Shown: piece by piece, positions 16,473-26,600 of the stretch
Numbering within the stretch: position 1 is the first letter of the stretch
Layout of the letters: each line of letters opens with the position of its first letter
DNA from: an uncultured Bacilli bacterium
GTDB taxonomy: Bacteria; Bacillota_I; Bacilli_A; RF39; UBA660
Reading direction: 5' to 3'
Length of the DNA: 58,775 nucleotides
Assembly (NCBI GenBank): GCA_947632345.1
Contig: CANROW010000004.1
Span: 1-58,775 of the forward strand
Notes under the pieces: model-generated
Told to the model about the DNA's origin: nothing
Database searches by the model: none
What the model saw: the letters and a program-made list of their open reading frames with translations, nothing else
Translations under genes and position numbers: made by a program

Positions 16473-18392
16473 CTAATTATTTTTTATTTTAGTATATCGT
16501 TTCGTAAAATAGTCAATTGTCTTCTTTTTATTATTGATATACTTGCATCCCTCTTGGAGACGTTTTTCAAATTCCACAATCTTCTTATCACTTGGCCAAG
16601 TGTTGAAATAGAACAAATCCAATGCTTCGTTAGCTAGACAATCGGCAAATCTTCGTAATGGACTAGTCAAATGTGAATAATGTGGTAGACCTATTCCCAT
16701 ATGACCGATCGTACTATCAGTTGTATAAAAAGCGGTTGGATAAGTATCCCTTAACATTTTGACAAAGACATCATAATTTTCATTATTCGGATTATCGCGA
16801 AACTTTTGATCAAAGTAATCAATTTTTTCTAAATAATCTTTGCTCAACTCATGACCGCGATAGATGAAAGGGAAACCTTTTTTAGCCGCATAGTTAGCGA
16901 CGGTTGAATTGGCCGCGATCATAGCGTATTCAATAATTTTCTCGCTACTACTCGTACCAGTGACATTAGTACCACTAGCATTCTTAACTTCCCGATTAGC
17001 AAGTCGATAACGCTCATCAATATGAATTCTCTTACTTAGGATGTTCACAATTTCTTGAAGATTGATAATAGTCTCTTCAAGTCTTGGATCATCGCAACCT
17101 CTATTAGCTAAATCGTTAAAACTCTCATAAGTCATTTTTTTATTGACATTTGTGATCGTCTTTTTAAAGACACAGCTATCTAAAATTATTTCACCAGTAT
17201 CAGTAATTTCTATGTAATAACTAGTACTGAATCTATTTTCTCCCTCAGTTAAAGACATATAGTCTTTGGCGTGAGCCTCGGGGAACATCGAACTAGTCCG
17301 TTCAAGTGGTGAATATATCGATGTCGTTCGACGATAGGCTTCATCATATAAAATATTATTTTTACTGATATAACCTGATGGATCTGAGATGTGAACCCCT
17401 AACAAATAATTGCCATTTGGTAATCTACGAGCTGATAAGCCATCATCTATCTCTTCAGCGGTTTCATCGTCAACCGTTATGATGTACTCATCGTTATTGA
17501 GTTCGCGTCTTTGAGCCTCTTTCCGAAGCGATGCCACATTAAATCTGCGCGCTTCTGATAGAACGGCTTCATTGAAATCGACAACGACATCTGTTTTATA
17601 AGACAAGTGCGCTAGTGTTTCATTAGGATGCAACTCCTCTAATTTATTCTTCAATTCATTACTCCAAAAAGCTAATTTGTTTTTAGCCTCCATACTGATA
17701 CTTTGATAATCATAATTATTTAAAAATTTATCGACGATTGCTAGAGCTTGTTCCATTGTTTCTTCGTTATAATCAATGGTTTTATTCATCAACATATTCT
17801 CTAAAACTTGATCATAGAAGAAAACATCATCACTATAACACAAACCACTCTTTATGTACACATCAATTGCTTCAACATATTTCTCAACGACTTCTATAAT
17901 CAAAGATTTATTTTGGTCATCGCGGATATTGATTAGATGTGGATATTTTTCTAAAGCATATTTGACAAAAAACAAATTCTTTTCTTCAAATAATAAATAG
18001 CGAATCAAATTATAGGCATTACCATCATATTTATCGATGAAATTGTACATATATGATAGATTCATACCTTCAAGATTGTTGATTATTTCTTTAAGTTCTA
18101 AAAAATTATAATTACTTTTTGAAATATTTTCGGGACGTCTTTTTAAGATTTCGCGCACTTTCTGATGAAGTTTAGTTATCTCTCCATCAATAACTTTTTG
18201 TTTTTTAGCACTCAATCCTGGACGAATCTTATTTATCTTAATTAGAAAATGCGACAGTTTTTGATGATTACCTTCATAGTCAAAATGGGCTAATTCCTTG
18301 CGTAAAGCATTTAATAGCGTCAAAACTTTTTTGTATTCTTCTTGGTTGCCATCCATTATTTTTTTTATTCTTAGATCATAGTCCATATGCAT
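16473..18392 (-). CDS. RNB-domain exoribonuclease-like protein with non-canonical N-terminus
   Basis: 640 residues from the ATG at 18392 (MHMDYDL) behind AGGGAG. The C-terminal part is an RNB (RNase II/R) catalytic domain: ITVDDETAEEIDDGLS aligns with the metal-binding Asp cluster, with Glu at the position of the second Asp, then GVHISDPSGYI, EAYRRTTSIYSP and YSHLTSPLRRFADCLANEAL. The usual cold-shock OB domains before the RNB domain and the S1 domain after it are not evident. Instead about 270 N-terminal residues form a helical region with an ankyrin-like piece (YPHLINIRDDQNKSLIIEVV). It should act on RNA 3' ends in the cytoplasm if active. It is adjacent to dnaI, starting just after the dnaI stop, and shares its promoter. 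Confidence 0.8.
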   Translation of the reverse strand: MHMDYDLRIKKIMDGNQEEYKKVLTLLNALRKELAHFDYEGNHQKLSHFLIKINKIRPGLSAKKQKVIDGEITKLHQKVREILKRRPENISKSNYNFLELKEIINNLEGMNLSYMYNFIDKYDGNAYNLIRYLLFEEKNLFFVKYALEKYPHLINIRDDQNKSLIIEVVEKYVEAIDVYIKSGLCYSDDVFFYDQVLENMLMNKTIDYNEETMEQALAIVDKFLNNYDYQSISMEAKNKLAFWSNELKNKLEELHPNETLAHLSYKTDVVVDFNEAVLSEARRFNVASLRKEAQRRELNNDEYIITVDDETAEEIDDGLSARRLPNGNYLLGVHISDPSGYISKNNILYDEAYRRTTSIYSPLERTSSMFPEAHAKDYMSLTEGENRFSTSYYIEITDTGEIILDSCVFKKTITNVNKKMTYESFNDLANRGCDDPRLEETIINLQEIVNILSKRIHIDERYRLANREVKNASGTNVTGTSSSEKIIEYAMIAANSTVANYAAKKGFPFIYRGHELSKDYLEKIDYFDQKFRDNPNNENYDVFVKMLRDTYPTAFYTTDSTIGHMGIGLPHYSHLTSPLRRFADCLANEALDLFYFNTWPSDKKIVEFEKRLQEGCKYINNKKKTIDYFTKRYTKIKNN

Positions 18393-18397
18393 AGTTA

Positions 18398-19297
18398 TCA
18401 CTCCCTAATATTTTTGCTGATCAATTCAATTGGTACTGCAAGTTTTTTAATTCTTTCGATGATGCGACGCGCATTAATCATATCAATAGTTGTATTGGAA
18501 ATGATAAAATGCTTTTCTAATTCTTCCAAGTTCAAATTTGATGTGAAGAAAGTTGGAAGGTTTTCATTCATGCGATGATGTAATAAAGGCTCTAATACCT
18601 CATCTCTGGCCCAGGTAGTCAAATACTCAGCACCAATGTCATCCAGTAATAATATCGGAGCATTTTTAAGAGCACTGAAACGTTCACGATAATCGTAATC
18701 AAAAGCTTCCTTCAAACTTCGCAACAATTCTGGAACGTGAACGATAATACTCTTTACGTCTTTTTTAGCTAGTTCATTTAATAATGCCGAAAGTAAATAT
18801 GTCTTTCCCGTTCCAAAATTACCATAGAGATAAATCCCTTTATCAATATTCTCCGTGAAGTAATGATGGTAATAGTCTTTTATTTTTTTCAATATTTCTA
18901 CTCTATTTTTATCTTTGGTATAAACATTGCTCAAGGAAGCATTTTTAATCTCCCGAGATACATCAAATAGGACAACGTTTTCCTTATACTCCTCTTTCTT
19001 GGTATAAGAACAACCGATATAAGAAAAACTGATAGTGTTTTTATTTTTCTGTGGCGTTAAGACAAAACCACGAATTCGATTACGACATTCTAATAAGCCC
19101 TTGCAGCCATTACAATTATGACATTCAACAGCACAATCCTTTAATCTAGATGTATATTTCATCAAAATATTTTCATCCATTTTTAAAGATTTAGCTATTT
19201 TAGCAAATTGTTCATCTTTTAAACTATTGATAAATTCTTGTTGTAAAGAAAGTTTTATATCGTCATCGATTTTAAAAACACTATTAGCCTTATACAT
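18398..19297 (-). CDS. dnaI: Primosomal protein DnaI (replicative helicase loader)
   Basis: An AAA+ ATPase that loads the replicative helicase at the origin or at restart sites. 299 residues from the ATG at 19297 (MYKANSVFK) behind AGGTGATAGGA. The N-terminal region has a cysteine cluster, CHNCNGCKGLLEC, matching the zinc-binding N-terminal domain of Bacillus DnaI that regulates helicase contact. The AAA+ part has Walker A GNFGTGKTYLL, Walker B PILLLDDIGAE and the ERIKKLAVPI end. In Bacillus it normally follows dnaB; here no dnaB/dnaD gene is adjacent, and the next gene is the RNB protein instead. Confidence 0.93.
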   Translation of the reverse strand: MYKANSVFKIDDDIKLSLQQEFINSLKDEQFAKIAKSLKMDENILMKYTSRLKDCAVECHNCNGCKGLLECRNRIRGFVLTPQKNKNTISFSYIGCSYTKKEEYKENVVLFDVSREIKNASLSNVYTKDKNRVEILKKIKDYYHHYFTENIDKGIYLYGNFGTGKTYLLSALLNELAKKDVKSIIVHVPELLRSLKEAFDYDYRERFSALKNAPILLLDDIGAEYLTTWARDEVLEPLLHHRMNENLPTFFTSNLNLEELEKHFIISNTTIDMINARRIIERIKKLAVPIELISKNIRE

Positions 19298-19314
19298 TCC
19301 TATCACCTAATAAA

Positions 19315-19343
19315 ATTATAACATTTAATATGGACTGGTACAA
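19315..19343 (-). promoter_or_regulatory. Sigma-A promoter of dnaI
   Basis: TTGTAC (19343-19338) and a consensus TATAAT (19320-19315) are separated by 17 bases on the minus strand, directly upstream of the dnaI ribosome binding site. Confidence 0.6.
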
Positions 19344-19349
19344 ACTTAA

Positions 19350-19379
19350 AAGAAAAAAAGTATATAAAATTATATACTT
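19350..19379 (-). terminator. Terminator of the pilC-pilD pair
   Basis: AAGTATATAA-TT-TTATATACTT is a 10-bp stem overlapping the pilD stop, followed on the minus strand by TTTTTCTTTT. Confidence 0.8.
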
Positions 19380-20137
19380 AAGCCTAAAATTATACTCAAA
19401 TCTAATTGAAAGATAACAATTATCAAAGTTGCGATTAAAAGAAATGGTCCATAGGGAATGACACTATCTTTATTTTTAGCATATAAAAGTAATGATAGCG
19501 GTAACGCAATAAAGCTCGATAAGAAAATCGTAAATAGCGATGATCCTATGCCAAGACAACATCCCACAAAAAACATCAGTTTGATGTCGCCACCACCGAG
19601 TGATTCCTTTTTAAAAATAAAATTACCCAAAAGCATTAAACCATACATGATGAAAAAAGCAATAATGCCATATAGTAAATGCCAAAAAGCGTCTAATGGT
19701 CCATTCATGATCAAGCGAATCAAAATTATAGCGATTGAAAAGAAGATAGTCACTTCGTCAGGAATGATTAGATAATTAGAATCACTGACGACAACGATGA
19801 CAAAGAATGATGAGATCAATATGGATAAGGCACATTCAAAACTGAAGCCGAAAATCCAATATGATAACGCAAATAGTATTCCTGTCGTCAATTCAATTAT
19901 GAAATAGAACTTAGGAATTGGTGCTTTGCACTTCCGACATTTTCCTCCTTGAATCAAAAAAGAAAAAAGCGGAATCAATTCGTACCATTTCAACTTATGT
20001 TTACATTTAGGACAAAAAGACCCTGGTTTGACAAGAGATAATCCTTTTGGTAAACGCCATCCGACAACATTGAAAAAAGAACCAAAAATTGTTCCAAAGA
20101 TGAACATAAAAGTGGTTACAAATATTTTTAATTCCAC
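19370..20137 (-). CDS. pilD: Prepilin peptidase (type IV leader peptidase)
   Basis: A 255-residue polytopic membrane protein that cleaves type IV prepilin leaders and methylates the new N-terminus. It has GSFFNVVGWRLP, the double CxxC zinc motif (CPKCKHKLKWYE and CRKCKAP) of the methylase half, and the two aspartyl-protease aspartates: VSDSNYLIIPDE in the first and GGGDIKLMFF (GxGDxK) in the second. It starts at a GTG behind GGGGGAG, 11 bases after pilC. The equivalent in Bacillus competence is ComC. No pilin gene is visible in the window. Confidence 0.93.
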   Translation of the reverse strand: MELKIFVTTFMFIFGTIFGSFFNVVGWRLPKGLSLVKPGSFCPKCKHKLKWYELIPLFSFLIQGGKCRKCKAPIPKFYFIIELTTGILFALSYWIFGFSFECALSILISSFFVIVVVSDSNYLIIPDEVTIFFSIAIILIRLIMNGPLDAFWHLLYGIIAFFIMYGLMLLGNFIFKKESLGGGDIKLMFFVGCCLGIGSSLFTIFLSSFIALPLSLLLYAKNKDSVIPYGPFLLIATLIIVIFQLDLSIILGLSI

Positions 20138-20148
20138 AAAAACTCCCC

Positions 20149-21573
20149 CTAAATTTGTCCATATAAATCAAACATTGGTAAAATGATTGACATTAGGATG
20201 AACCCTACAGCAACAGCAAGGAAAATGATAACTACTGGTTCAATTAAACTCTTAATTACCGTAACGGCATTATGATGAAGATTGCCAAAGTGCTCTGATA
20301 CTTTTTGCATCATTAGGGCAAGTTGTCCAGTTGACTCACCAGTGACAATCATCTCATAAGCAACTACAGGGAACGCCCACTCGCCTTTAAAAGTATCGCT
20401 CAATTTAGCTCCCTTACTCAAGCCAATCAAAGTTCTTGACAATATCTCTTTATATATCTCATTTTCAGTGACATTACTCAATACTTCCATACTGTCAGTA
20501 ATGAATACACCATGGTTTAACAAAGACGCAAAAGTTCTTGTAATAGTTGCGATTTGTCCATAGATGATAGTATTTCCAAAAGCTGGCATTTTCATTATAA
20601 ACACCTGCATTGCCCGCCTAAATGATCTAATATTTTTATATAGCCAAGAAAAGGTAAAGATGACAACCAACACACCAACTATAAGGAAAAGCCAATACTT
20701 TTGCAGAAATTCACTAGCCCCAATAACAAACTTTGTTATAGCTGGTAATTCAGCTCCTTGGCTAGAGAACATATCAACGAATTGCGGTACGACGAACATT
20801 ACTAAGAAGAAAACGGCACCGATACATAGAACAAAGATAACAGCCGGATAAATTAGTGCTGACATCATTTCTTTTCGCGTTTTTTCTGTATCTGTAAAGT
20901 AATCGGCCATTTCATCCAAAGTTCCAGCTAAATCTCCGGTCATCTCACTCGTCTTAACCATATTGATGAGGATACTTGGGAAAGCATTTCCCTGTTTTTC
21001 AAGAGCTACTGAAAAAGGCTCACCAATAACTAACTCATAGATTACTTTATCATAAATTCTTTTTAGATTGGCATTGGATGTCTGTTTAGTCAAAATGCGC
21101 ATTGAATCGATGAGCGGAATTCCCGCTTTAATATATGTTGATAACTGAATGAGTGCGAAAGACAAATCACCAGTCTTAATCTTTCCACTACCAAGACTGA
21201 TATCGATATCAAATTTTCCACGAGGAACGATATCAACAATCTCATATCCCTCATTTGTTAAAAAGACTCTAACAGCAGTTACATCAACCGCATCAAATAT
21301 TCCCTTAACGGTATCTCCCATTGAATTCTTAACCGTATATCTAAACGATGTCAACTTTTCCTTGCCATCAACTTTCTTTTCTCCGACATTAGCTCCTCTT
21401 TTAAATTCAGAACTCTGTTCTTTTACTCTCTCTAACTCTTTATCTAGAGCTACACCCTCTAATCGGTTCGGATCAAATTCAACTTGTTTTTTCGAAAATA
21501 AGCTTTTTAAATAGGAAAGCCCTTCTCCAGCTAGTGTCAATATTCTTAATGGAAATCTTAAAACATCTTTCAT
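20149..21573 (-). CDS. pilC: Type IV pilus / type II secretion inner-membrane platform protein (PilC/ComGB family)
   Basis: 474 residues. An N-terminal soluble region (FRYTVKNSMGDTVKGIFDA, then VRVFLTNEGYEIVDIV) is the usual PilC lead-in. Two T2SSF domains follow: the first with LSTYIKAGIPLIDSMRIL and the second with FASLLNHGVFITDSMEVL, with transmembrane helices after the first domain and at the C-terminus (VIIFLAVAVGFILMSIILPM). PilC forms the platform that couples the assembly ATPase to pilin polymerisation. The gene starts behind GGGAGG. It is paired only with pilD; ATPase genes (pilB, pilT) and pilins must lie elsewhere or be absent. Confidence 0.93.
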   Translation of the reverse strand: MKDVLRFPLRILTLAGEGLSYLKSLFSKKQVEFDPNRLEGVALDKELERVKEQSSEFKRGANVGEKKVDGKEKLTSFRYTVKNSMGDTVKGIFDAVDVTAVRVFLTNEGYEIVDIVPRGKFDIDISLGSGKIKTGDLSFALIQLSTYIKAGIPLIDSMRILTKQTSNANLKRIYDKVIYELVIGEPFSVALEKQGNAFPSILINMVKTSEMTGDLAGTLDEMADYFTDTEKTRKEMMSALIYPAVIFVLCIGAVFFLVMFVVPQFVDMFSSQGAELPAITKFVIGASEFLQKYWLFLIVGVLVVIFTFSWLYKNIRSFRRAMQVFIMKMPAFGNTIIYGQIATITRTFASLLNHGVFITDSMEVLSNVTENEIYKEILSRTLIGLSKGAKLSDTFKGEWAFPVVAYEMIVTGESTGQLALMMQKVSEHFGNLHHNAVTVIKSLIEPVVIIFLAVAVGFILMSIILPMFDLYGQI

Positions 21574-21676
21574 TTTGCTGCCTCCCTATCTTATTCTAAA
21601 TTAAATTATATCATACCTCCTCTTAATTTTAAACATTTTTTTATTAATTCATATAATAATGTAAAGGAGGAATAAA

Positions 21677-21994
21677 ATGTTCAATAACTACAATTACTTT
21701 CCTTTTCAAGGAATGCAACCACGTTTGTCTCTCTTTAGTGGCTTACGAAATTTGAACTTTGGTGAAATCCTTAATGGAGCTCAAAAGACCCTCAATGTGG
21801 TAAACCAAGCGATTCCTATTTTTTATCAAATTCGACCTCTTTGGAATAACACTAAGACTATTTTTAAAATAGCTAATGCCATAAATGATGATGACAAAAA
21901 AGTGGTAAATAACACAGCACCAAAGAATGAAGAAAAGATACAGGAAACTAAAAAAAGTGATGTCAAATACAATGAACCCGTCTTCTTTTTATAA
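21677..21994 (+). CDS. YqfQ/VrrA-like protein
   Basis: 105 residues starting behind AAAGGAGGAATAAA. The N-terminus is rich in Asn, Phe and Gln, followed by ILNGAQKTLNVVNQAIPIFYQIRPLWNNTK, which has the pattern of YqfQ/VrrA family proteins from sporulating Bacilli (NTQKVL, GPMVQQYGPMV-like). The C-terminus is charged and low complexity. In Bacillus YqfQ is spore associated. The sequence TCATATAATA just upstream resembles the -10 of mother-cell sigma factors, but the -35 is not convincing. The gene diverges from pilC and converges on the pyrophosphatase gene. Family assignment is by pattern only. Confidence 0.6.
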   Translation: MFNNYNYFPFQGMQPRLSLFSGLRNLNFGEILNGAQKTLNVVNQAIPIFYQIRPLWNNTKTIFKIANAINDDDKKVVNNTAPKNEEKIQETKKSDVKYNEPVFFL

Positions 21995-21998
21995 AAAA

Positions 21999-22020
21999 AG
22001 AAAGAAATTACTTTCTTTCT
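21999..22020. terminator. Bidirectional terminator between the YqfQ-like and pyrophosphatase genes
   Basis: AGAAAGAAA-TTAC-TTTCTTTCT is a 9-bp stem between two converging genes with A and T runs on both sides. Confidence 0.7.
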
Positions 22021-23648
22021 AAAGCATCCATTATTGCCACAATCATCTGTTTCTTTCGCGAAACGATATTTTTTAAGAAATGACCTTCTTCGATATTATT
22101 GACATTGAAAGCTAGTGCCATAATGTTTCGTGATTTCTCATTAAATAAGAGATATGAGCCATTAGTGATTATATTGGTGACAAAAAGACACACTATATCA
22201 TAATTGTTATTAGTAGCTATTTCATTTAATTCGCTAATATATGCCTCTTGTTTTTCTCTAATCTCTTCGTAATCGGTCGTAAAGACTTGACCAATACCAA
22301 TATTGATATCTTCATCACTAAATTTTTTAAAGTCTTGATAAATGATGTCTTCAATGGTTCGATTGCGCAAACTTGAACCGACTTTAAACATTTCAAGGCC
22401 ATATTCTTCATAATTGATATCTAGTTGTGAGCTCAAGTCAGAGACCGCCGTCCGATCATAACTGGTCGTCGTTGGACTCTTTAACAGTAAGGTATCAGAT
22501 AAAATAGCTGATAGAAGTAGTCCCGCTATATCGTTAGGAATTGCTACTCGATACTGCTTAAACAAACCAAAAATAATGGTACAAGTACTACCGACAGCCA
22601 TATTGCGGAAATTAATCGGTTGGTTAGTTGAAATGGCACCAAGGCGATGATGATCAATTATCTCAATAATTTCGGCCTCTTCTAGTCCATCGACACTCTG
22701 CGTTTTTTCATTGTGATCTACCAAGATCACTTTTTTTCTTTTCTTTTGATTGACATCAGTAATTCTGATCAAGCCTAAACACTTATCATTTTTACCAACT
22801 ACAGGGTAATTACTATAGGCAAGCCGACTATAGACCTCTTCAAAATCGGTTAAGAAATCGCTATCGTGAACGACCACCGGTTCGTATGAAGCGCTGATAT
22901 TTAAGGCATAATTGCATAAACTCAAAAGGTTCGTCACTTCAAAACTATCATAGTGAGTGCGGATGATATTGACGCCATTTTGACGCGCTTTTTCCAAGTG
23001 TTCTTCTTTGATTTGACCATTTCCAACTAAAATGATCAATTTAACGCCGGAGTTCACAGCATACTCCAAAATGCTATGGCGATCACCAATGACTAAAATG
23101 GTATCGTGGTGAAGTTCAACATCATTTAAAAAAGTTGTACTTTTAAAAGTCGCTGTTAAAACATTACCAACAATTTCTTCGTCAAAGCGTAAAACTTCTT
23201 CGCCCTGTAATCCTTTCAACAAATTATCATACGAAGTATAGAGATGACGCCGATCACCCTCGATTAAGTCTTTAGCTAATTCTTTTAACGTTATCAAACC
23301 AACTAATTTATTATTGTCACGCGAATCGACAATGGGAATGCCACTAGAACCGTTCGCATTCATCATATCATAGGCATTTTTTATCGTATCAAATTTATCG
23401 ACATAAAAATTCTTACTATAATTGACATCGCTAATTTTAACTTTGACATCATTTAAGTACCTTGGCACTTCAACATGAAAATGTTCTAAGACAAATTTCG
23501 TTTCATTATTGATATCACTCAAAATTCTTGGTACAACTTCAACATTCTTATATAGTAAATTGTGCAAGTACGCCACGGCTATTGTTGCACAAACACTATC
23601 TGTATCCGGTTTTTTATGTCCAAAAACATATATCTTTTCCATATGCAT
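22008..23648 (-). CDS. Manganese-dependent inorganic pyrophosphatase with CBS and DRTGG domains
   Basis: A 546-residue cytoplasmic family II pyrophosphatase that hydrolyses PPi. The N-terminal DHH part has GHKKPDTDSV. A CBS motif (residues about 75-130, GIPIVDSRDNNKLVGLITLKE), a DRTGG-type region and a second CBS repeat (SNYPVVGKNDKCLGLIRITD) are inserted, after which the DHH domain resumes with VDHNEKTQSV and EIIDHHRLGAI, followed by DHHA2. CBS-containing pyrophosphatases are regulated by adenine nucleotides. The start could be the GTG at 23651, the ATG at 23648 or the ATG at 23642; the weak AGGGA site fits 23648 best. Confidence 0.93.
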   Translation of the reverse strand: MHMEKIYVFGHKKPDTDSVCATIAVAYLHNLLYKNVEVVPRILSDINNETKFVLEHFHVEVPRYLNDVKVKISDVNYSKNFYVDKFDTIKNAYDMMNANGSSGIPIVDSRDNNKLVGLITLKELAKDLIEGDRRHLYTSYDNLLKGLQGEEVLRFDEEIVGNVLTATFKSTTFLNDVELHHDTILVIGDRHSILEYAVNSGVKLIILVGNGQIKEEHLEKARQNGVNIIRTHYDSFEVTNLLSLCNYALNISASYEPVVVHDSDFLTDFEEVYSRLAYSNYPVVGKNDKCLGLIRITDVNQKKRKKVILVDHNEKTQSVDGLEEAEIIEIIDHHRLGAISTNQPINFRNMAVGSTCTIIFGLFKQYRVAIPNDIAGLLLSAILSDTLLLKSPTTTSYDRTAVSDLSSQLDINYEEYGLEMFKVGSSLRNRTIEDIIYQDFKKFSDEDINIGIGQVFTTDYEEIREKQEAYISELNEIATNNNYDIVCLFVTNIITNGSYLLFNEKSRNIMALAFNVNNIEEGHFLKNIVSRKKQMIVAIMDALERK

Positions 23649-23686
23649 CACACTTTTCCCTATTCTTTTTAGATTATATCATACAA

Positions 23687-26600
23687 TTAAGATATTTCTA
23701 ACAAATTGTTGTTTAAACTTTGCAAATTATTATCAATGATGGAATAGAGATAGATATCTACTTCTTTTTTGGTCTTTTGTTGAATAAACTTGCGATAACC
23801 ATTCAATTGTTTATAGTAATTTTCATCATCGATATTTTTGAGTTTATAATCAATGATACTGATTCTGTCTGGATACTCTATCATCAAATCGATAATTCCG
23901 TGGCACAAGTTATCGGCATCCTCATAGATAAACTCATATTCTTTGTAGATATTGCCCGCAAAAGAAAGGCCACAATGTAAGAAATTATCTAAGTATTTTT
24001 GATACTTTTCGGGAATACCATCAAAATTAGGATTTTGAAAATCGAATACTTCAAATAAATAATGGATATAGGTACCAAACTCCATTTTCTTTTTCGTCTC
24101 TTCTTCGAGAAGCAAACTATTGCCCTTCGAGAAATGACTACTGATGGCATAAGTCCGCGGAATGTTTAAGGAAATATCATTAATCTGTTCCTCACAAACC
24201 TCTATCTTATCTTGATAATTGGTCTTTTTAATCAAATTATAGTCATGGGTCAATCCTAATTCCTCTAAATTGACAGGAACTATGTAAGGATTTAAAACAC
24301 TTTTTATACTGTTGATGATATCACTGAAAGATTTATAATTACTTCTGATATCTTGGGGAACGATTGAAGTAAATGCATTATCCTCATCTTTCAAATTACA
24401 AACTAAAATCATTTTTTCTTTACAACGCGTCAAAGCGACATAAAACAATCTTATTTTTTCACTGATTTCTTCTTTTAAGAAATCTTCTTTAAACATCAAT
24501 TTGTAAAAAGTATCGCCAATGCCTTCATCATAGTAGGGAGCGATGATACCATATTTTTCCGCAAAGAGAAAACGATTCTTTAAATCATCAAGATTAAAGC
24601 GACTATAAAAGCCAGCAAAATAACAGATATGATATTCAAGGCCTTTGGATTTATGAATAGTCATTATCTTGACACTGTCACTAATATTCTCACTGATTTC
24701 ACATTCCAATTTTTGCTCAGAAGACATTATATTGTCTAAATAATCCCAGAATTCGCGAATGCCAAAGCCCATTTTTTCCATACCTTGAGCCAAGTTGATG
24801 ACATATTCAAGGCGAACATTAACCTTTTCCATATCACCAACACTAATGCTCTTCATATAAAAGGCAAAACGATCAATTATTTCTTCAATGGTCTTTGCTA
24901 AAGACCAACTTGAAAGACAATTAGACAAATCTTTTAGGATGGCATAAAGTGTACTGTCTCTATATTTATCTTCCGTCAAATAATCAAATAGTTCACTGTC
25001 ACTATAATTGAATAAATAGCTACGACCAATAGAGGCGAAAGCATATTTAAAATCTACTCCATAGTCTCCATCCTTGAGACAGATTAAAAGTCCTAAAATA
25101 TTTTTAATGATGGCGATATCATCATCCGTTTTTATATTGGTTGACGTGTATTTAGTGAGGGGCACATTGAAATATTCAAATATTTTTTTATAGAGATCAA
25201 ATTTAGTAGAACGATCGATCAAAATACAAAAATCATTATAAGTGACATAACGAAGCGTTTTCGAATTTTTATCAAAGATTTGATAATGATTACTAACTTT
25301 ATCCTTGATATCTTTTAAAATGGTGAAGATTTCGACTTCATCTTTCGTATATTCAAAACCCTTTTCGAGATTATAGTTATATATTTCCATATCGTAATTT
25401 TGCGAAGTATGGCCCTCTTCACTATAAGCTGTATTACCAAAAATCATCCGATGTGATTCTTGATAGCGCGCTCCACCAATTTCATCATCCATAACGGCAT
25501 CAAAAATGAGATTGATATTGTTTAAAACTTCCGTCCGACTGCGAAAATTTTTCAAAAGATCAATTTTATAACCACCACGATTTAACGCATAGTTGTCATA
25601 TTTACTTTTAAAAATATAGGGATCAGCGTGACGAAAACGATAAATTGATTGTTTGATATCACCAACCATATACACATCATCATTCGCAATCAATTTGATA
25701 AAACTCTCTTGTAAGTACGACGTATCTTGATATTCATCGATCATTATTTCTTTAAAATAATATTTTAGTTCTTGTCGGACACTTTCATTATAACGAACAA
25801 CACTAATAGCCATATTGGCAATATCATTAAATTCAAAAGCATTGTTTTGGTATTTGAAAGCCATTATTCTTGCATCAAGTTTCTTTATCATTTTAACAAG
25901 AACCCGGCAATATTCTTTCGTTGCTAAAACGCGTTCTTTGACTTTAGATAAATTTTCTTCAACCATAAAGCTATCTAGATCTTCTTTAGCTTTAGTAAAG
26001 TCCTCTTTAGCTTGTTTCAAATCTTCAGCACTATTACGAGGAAGTGGTGGAATTTTTTGAGATAAAGATTTATAAATAGTTTCATAATTATCACAAGAAT
26101 TGAAATGATCGACAACATTTAATAAATCTTCACCAAAATCACCTTCCGCTAGAGCTAACAAGTCATTAGCTCGATCTTTAACTTTCGCAAACTTCTTCTT
26201 GATTATCTCTTCATATTCCAAAAGAAGCTTATCGATGAACTCATCACTAAAATAATGGTCCATATATGAATCTAAAAAATCTTTTTTATTCATCAATAGA
26301 TCCATTTTATCATTGAGACTTAGGACATATTTTTTAATATCATAATCATCTTTTACACATAAATCACTTATCAATTTGATAAAATCAGGATCTTTTTCGT
26401 GATACTCCTCTTCCATTATTGCATCAATGATTTTAATCTTTTCATTATAGATGATACTGGCATCTACTATTGATACATCTTTAGAGATATTTAATAGATA
26501 ATGATATTTCTTGACCATTGATAAACTAAAACTGTCAAAGGTTGTTATATAAGCCCCATCAATGAGATTCAATTGTTCTTGTAAACTAGCATCCTTCTTA

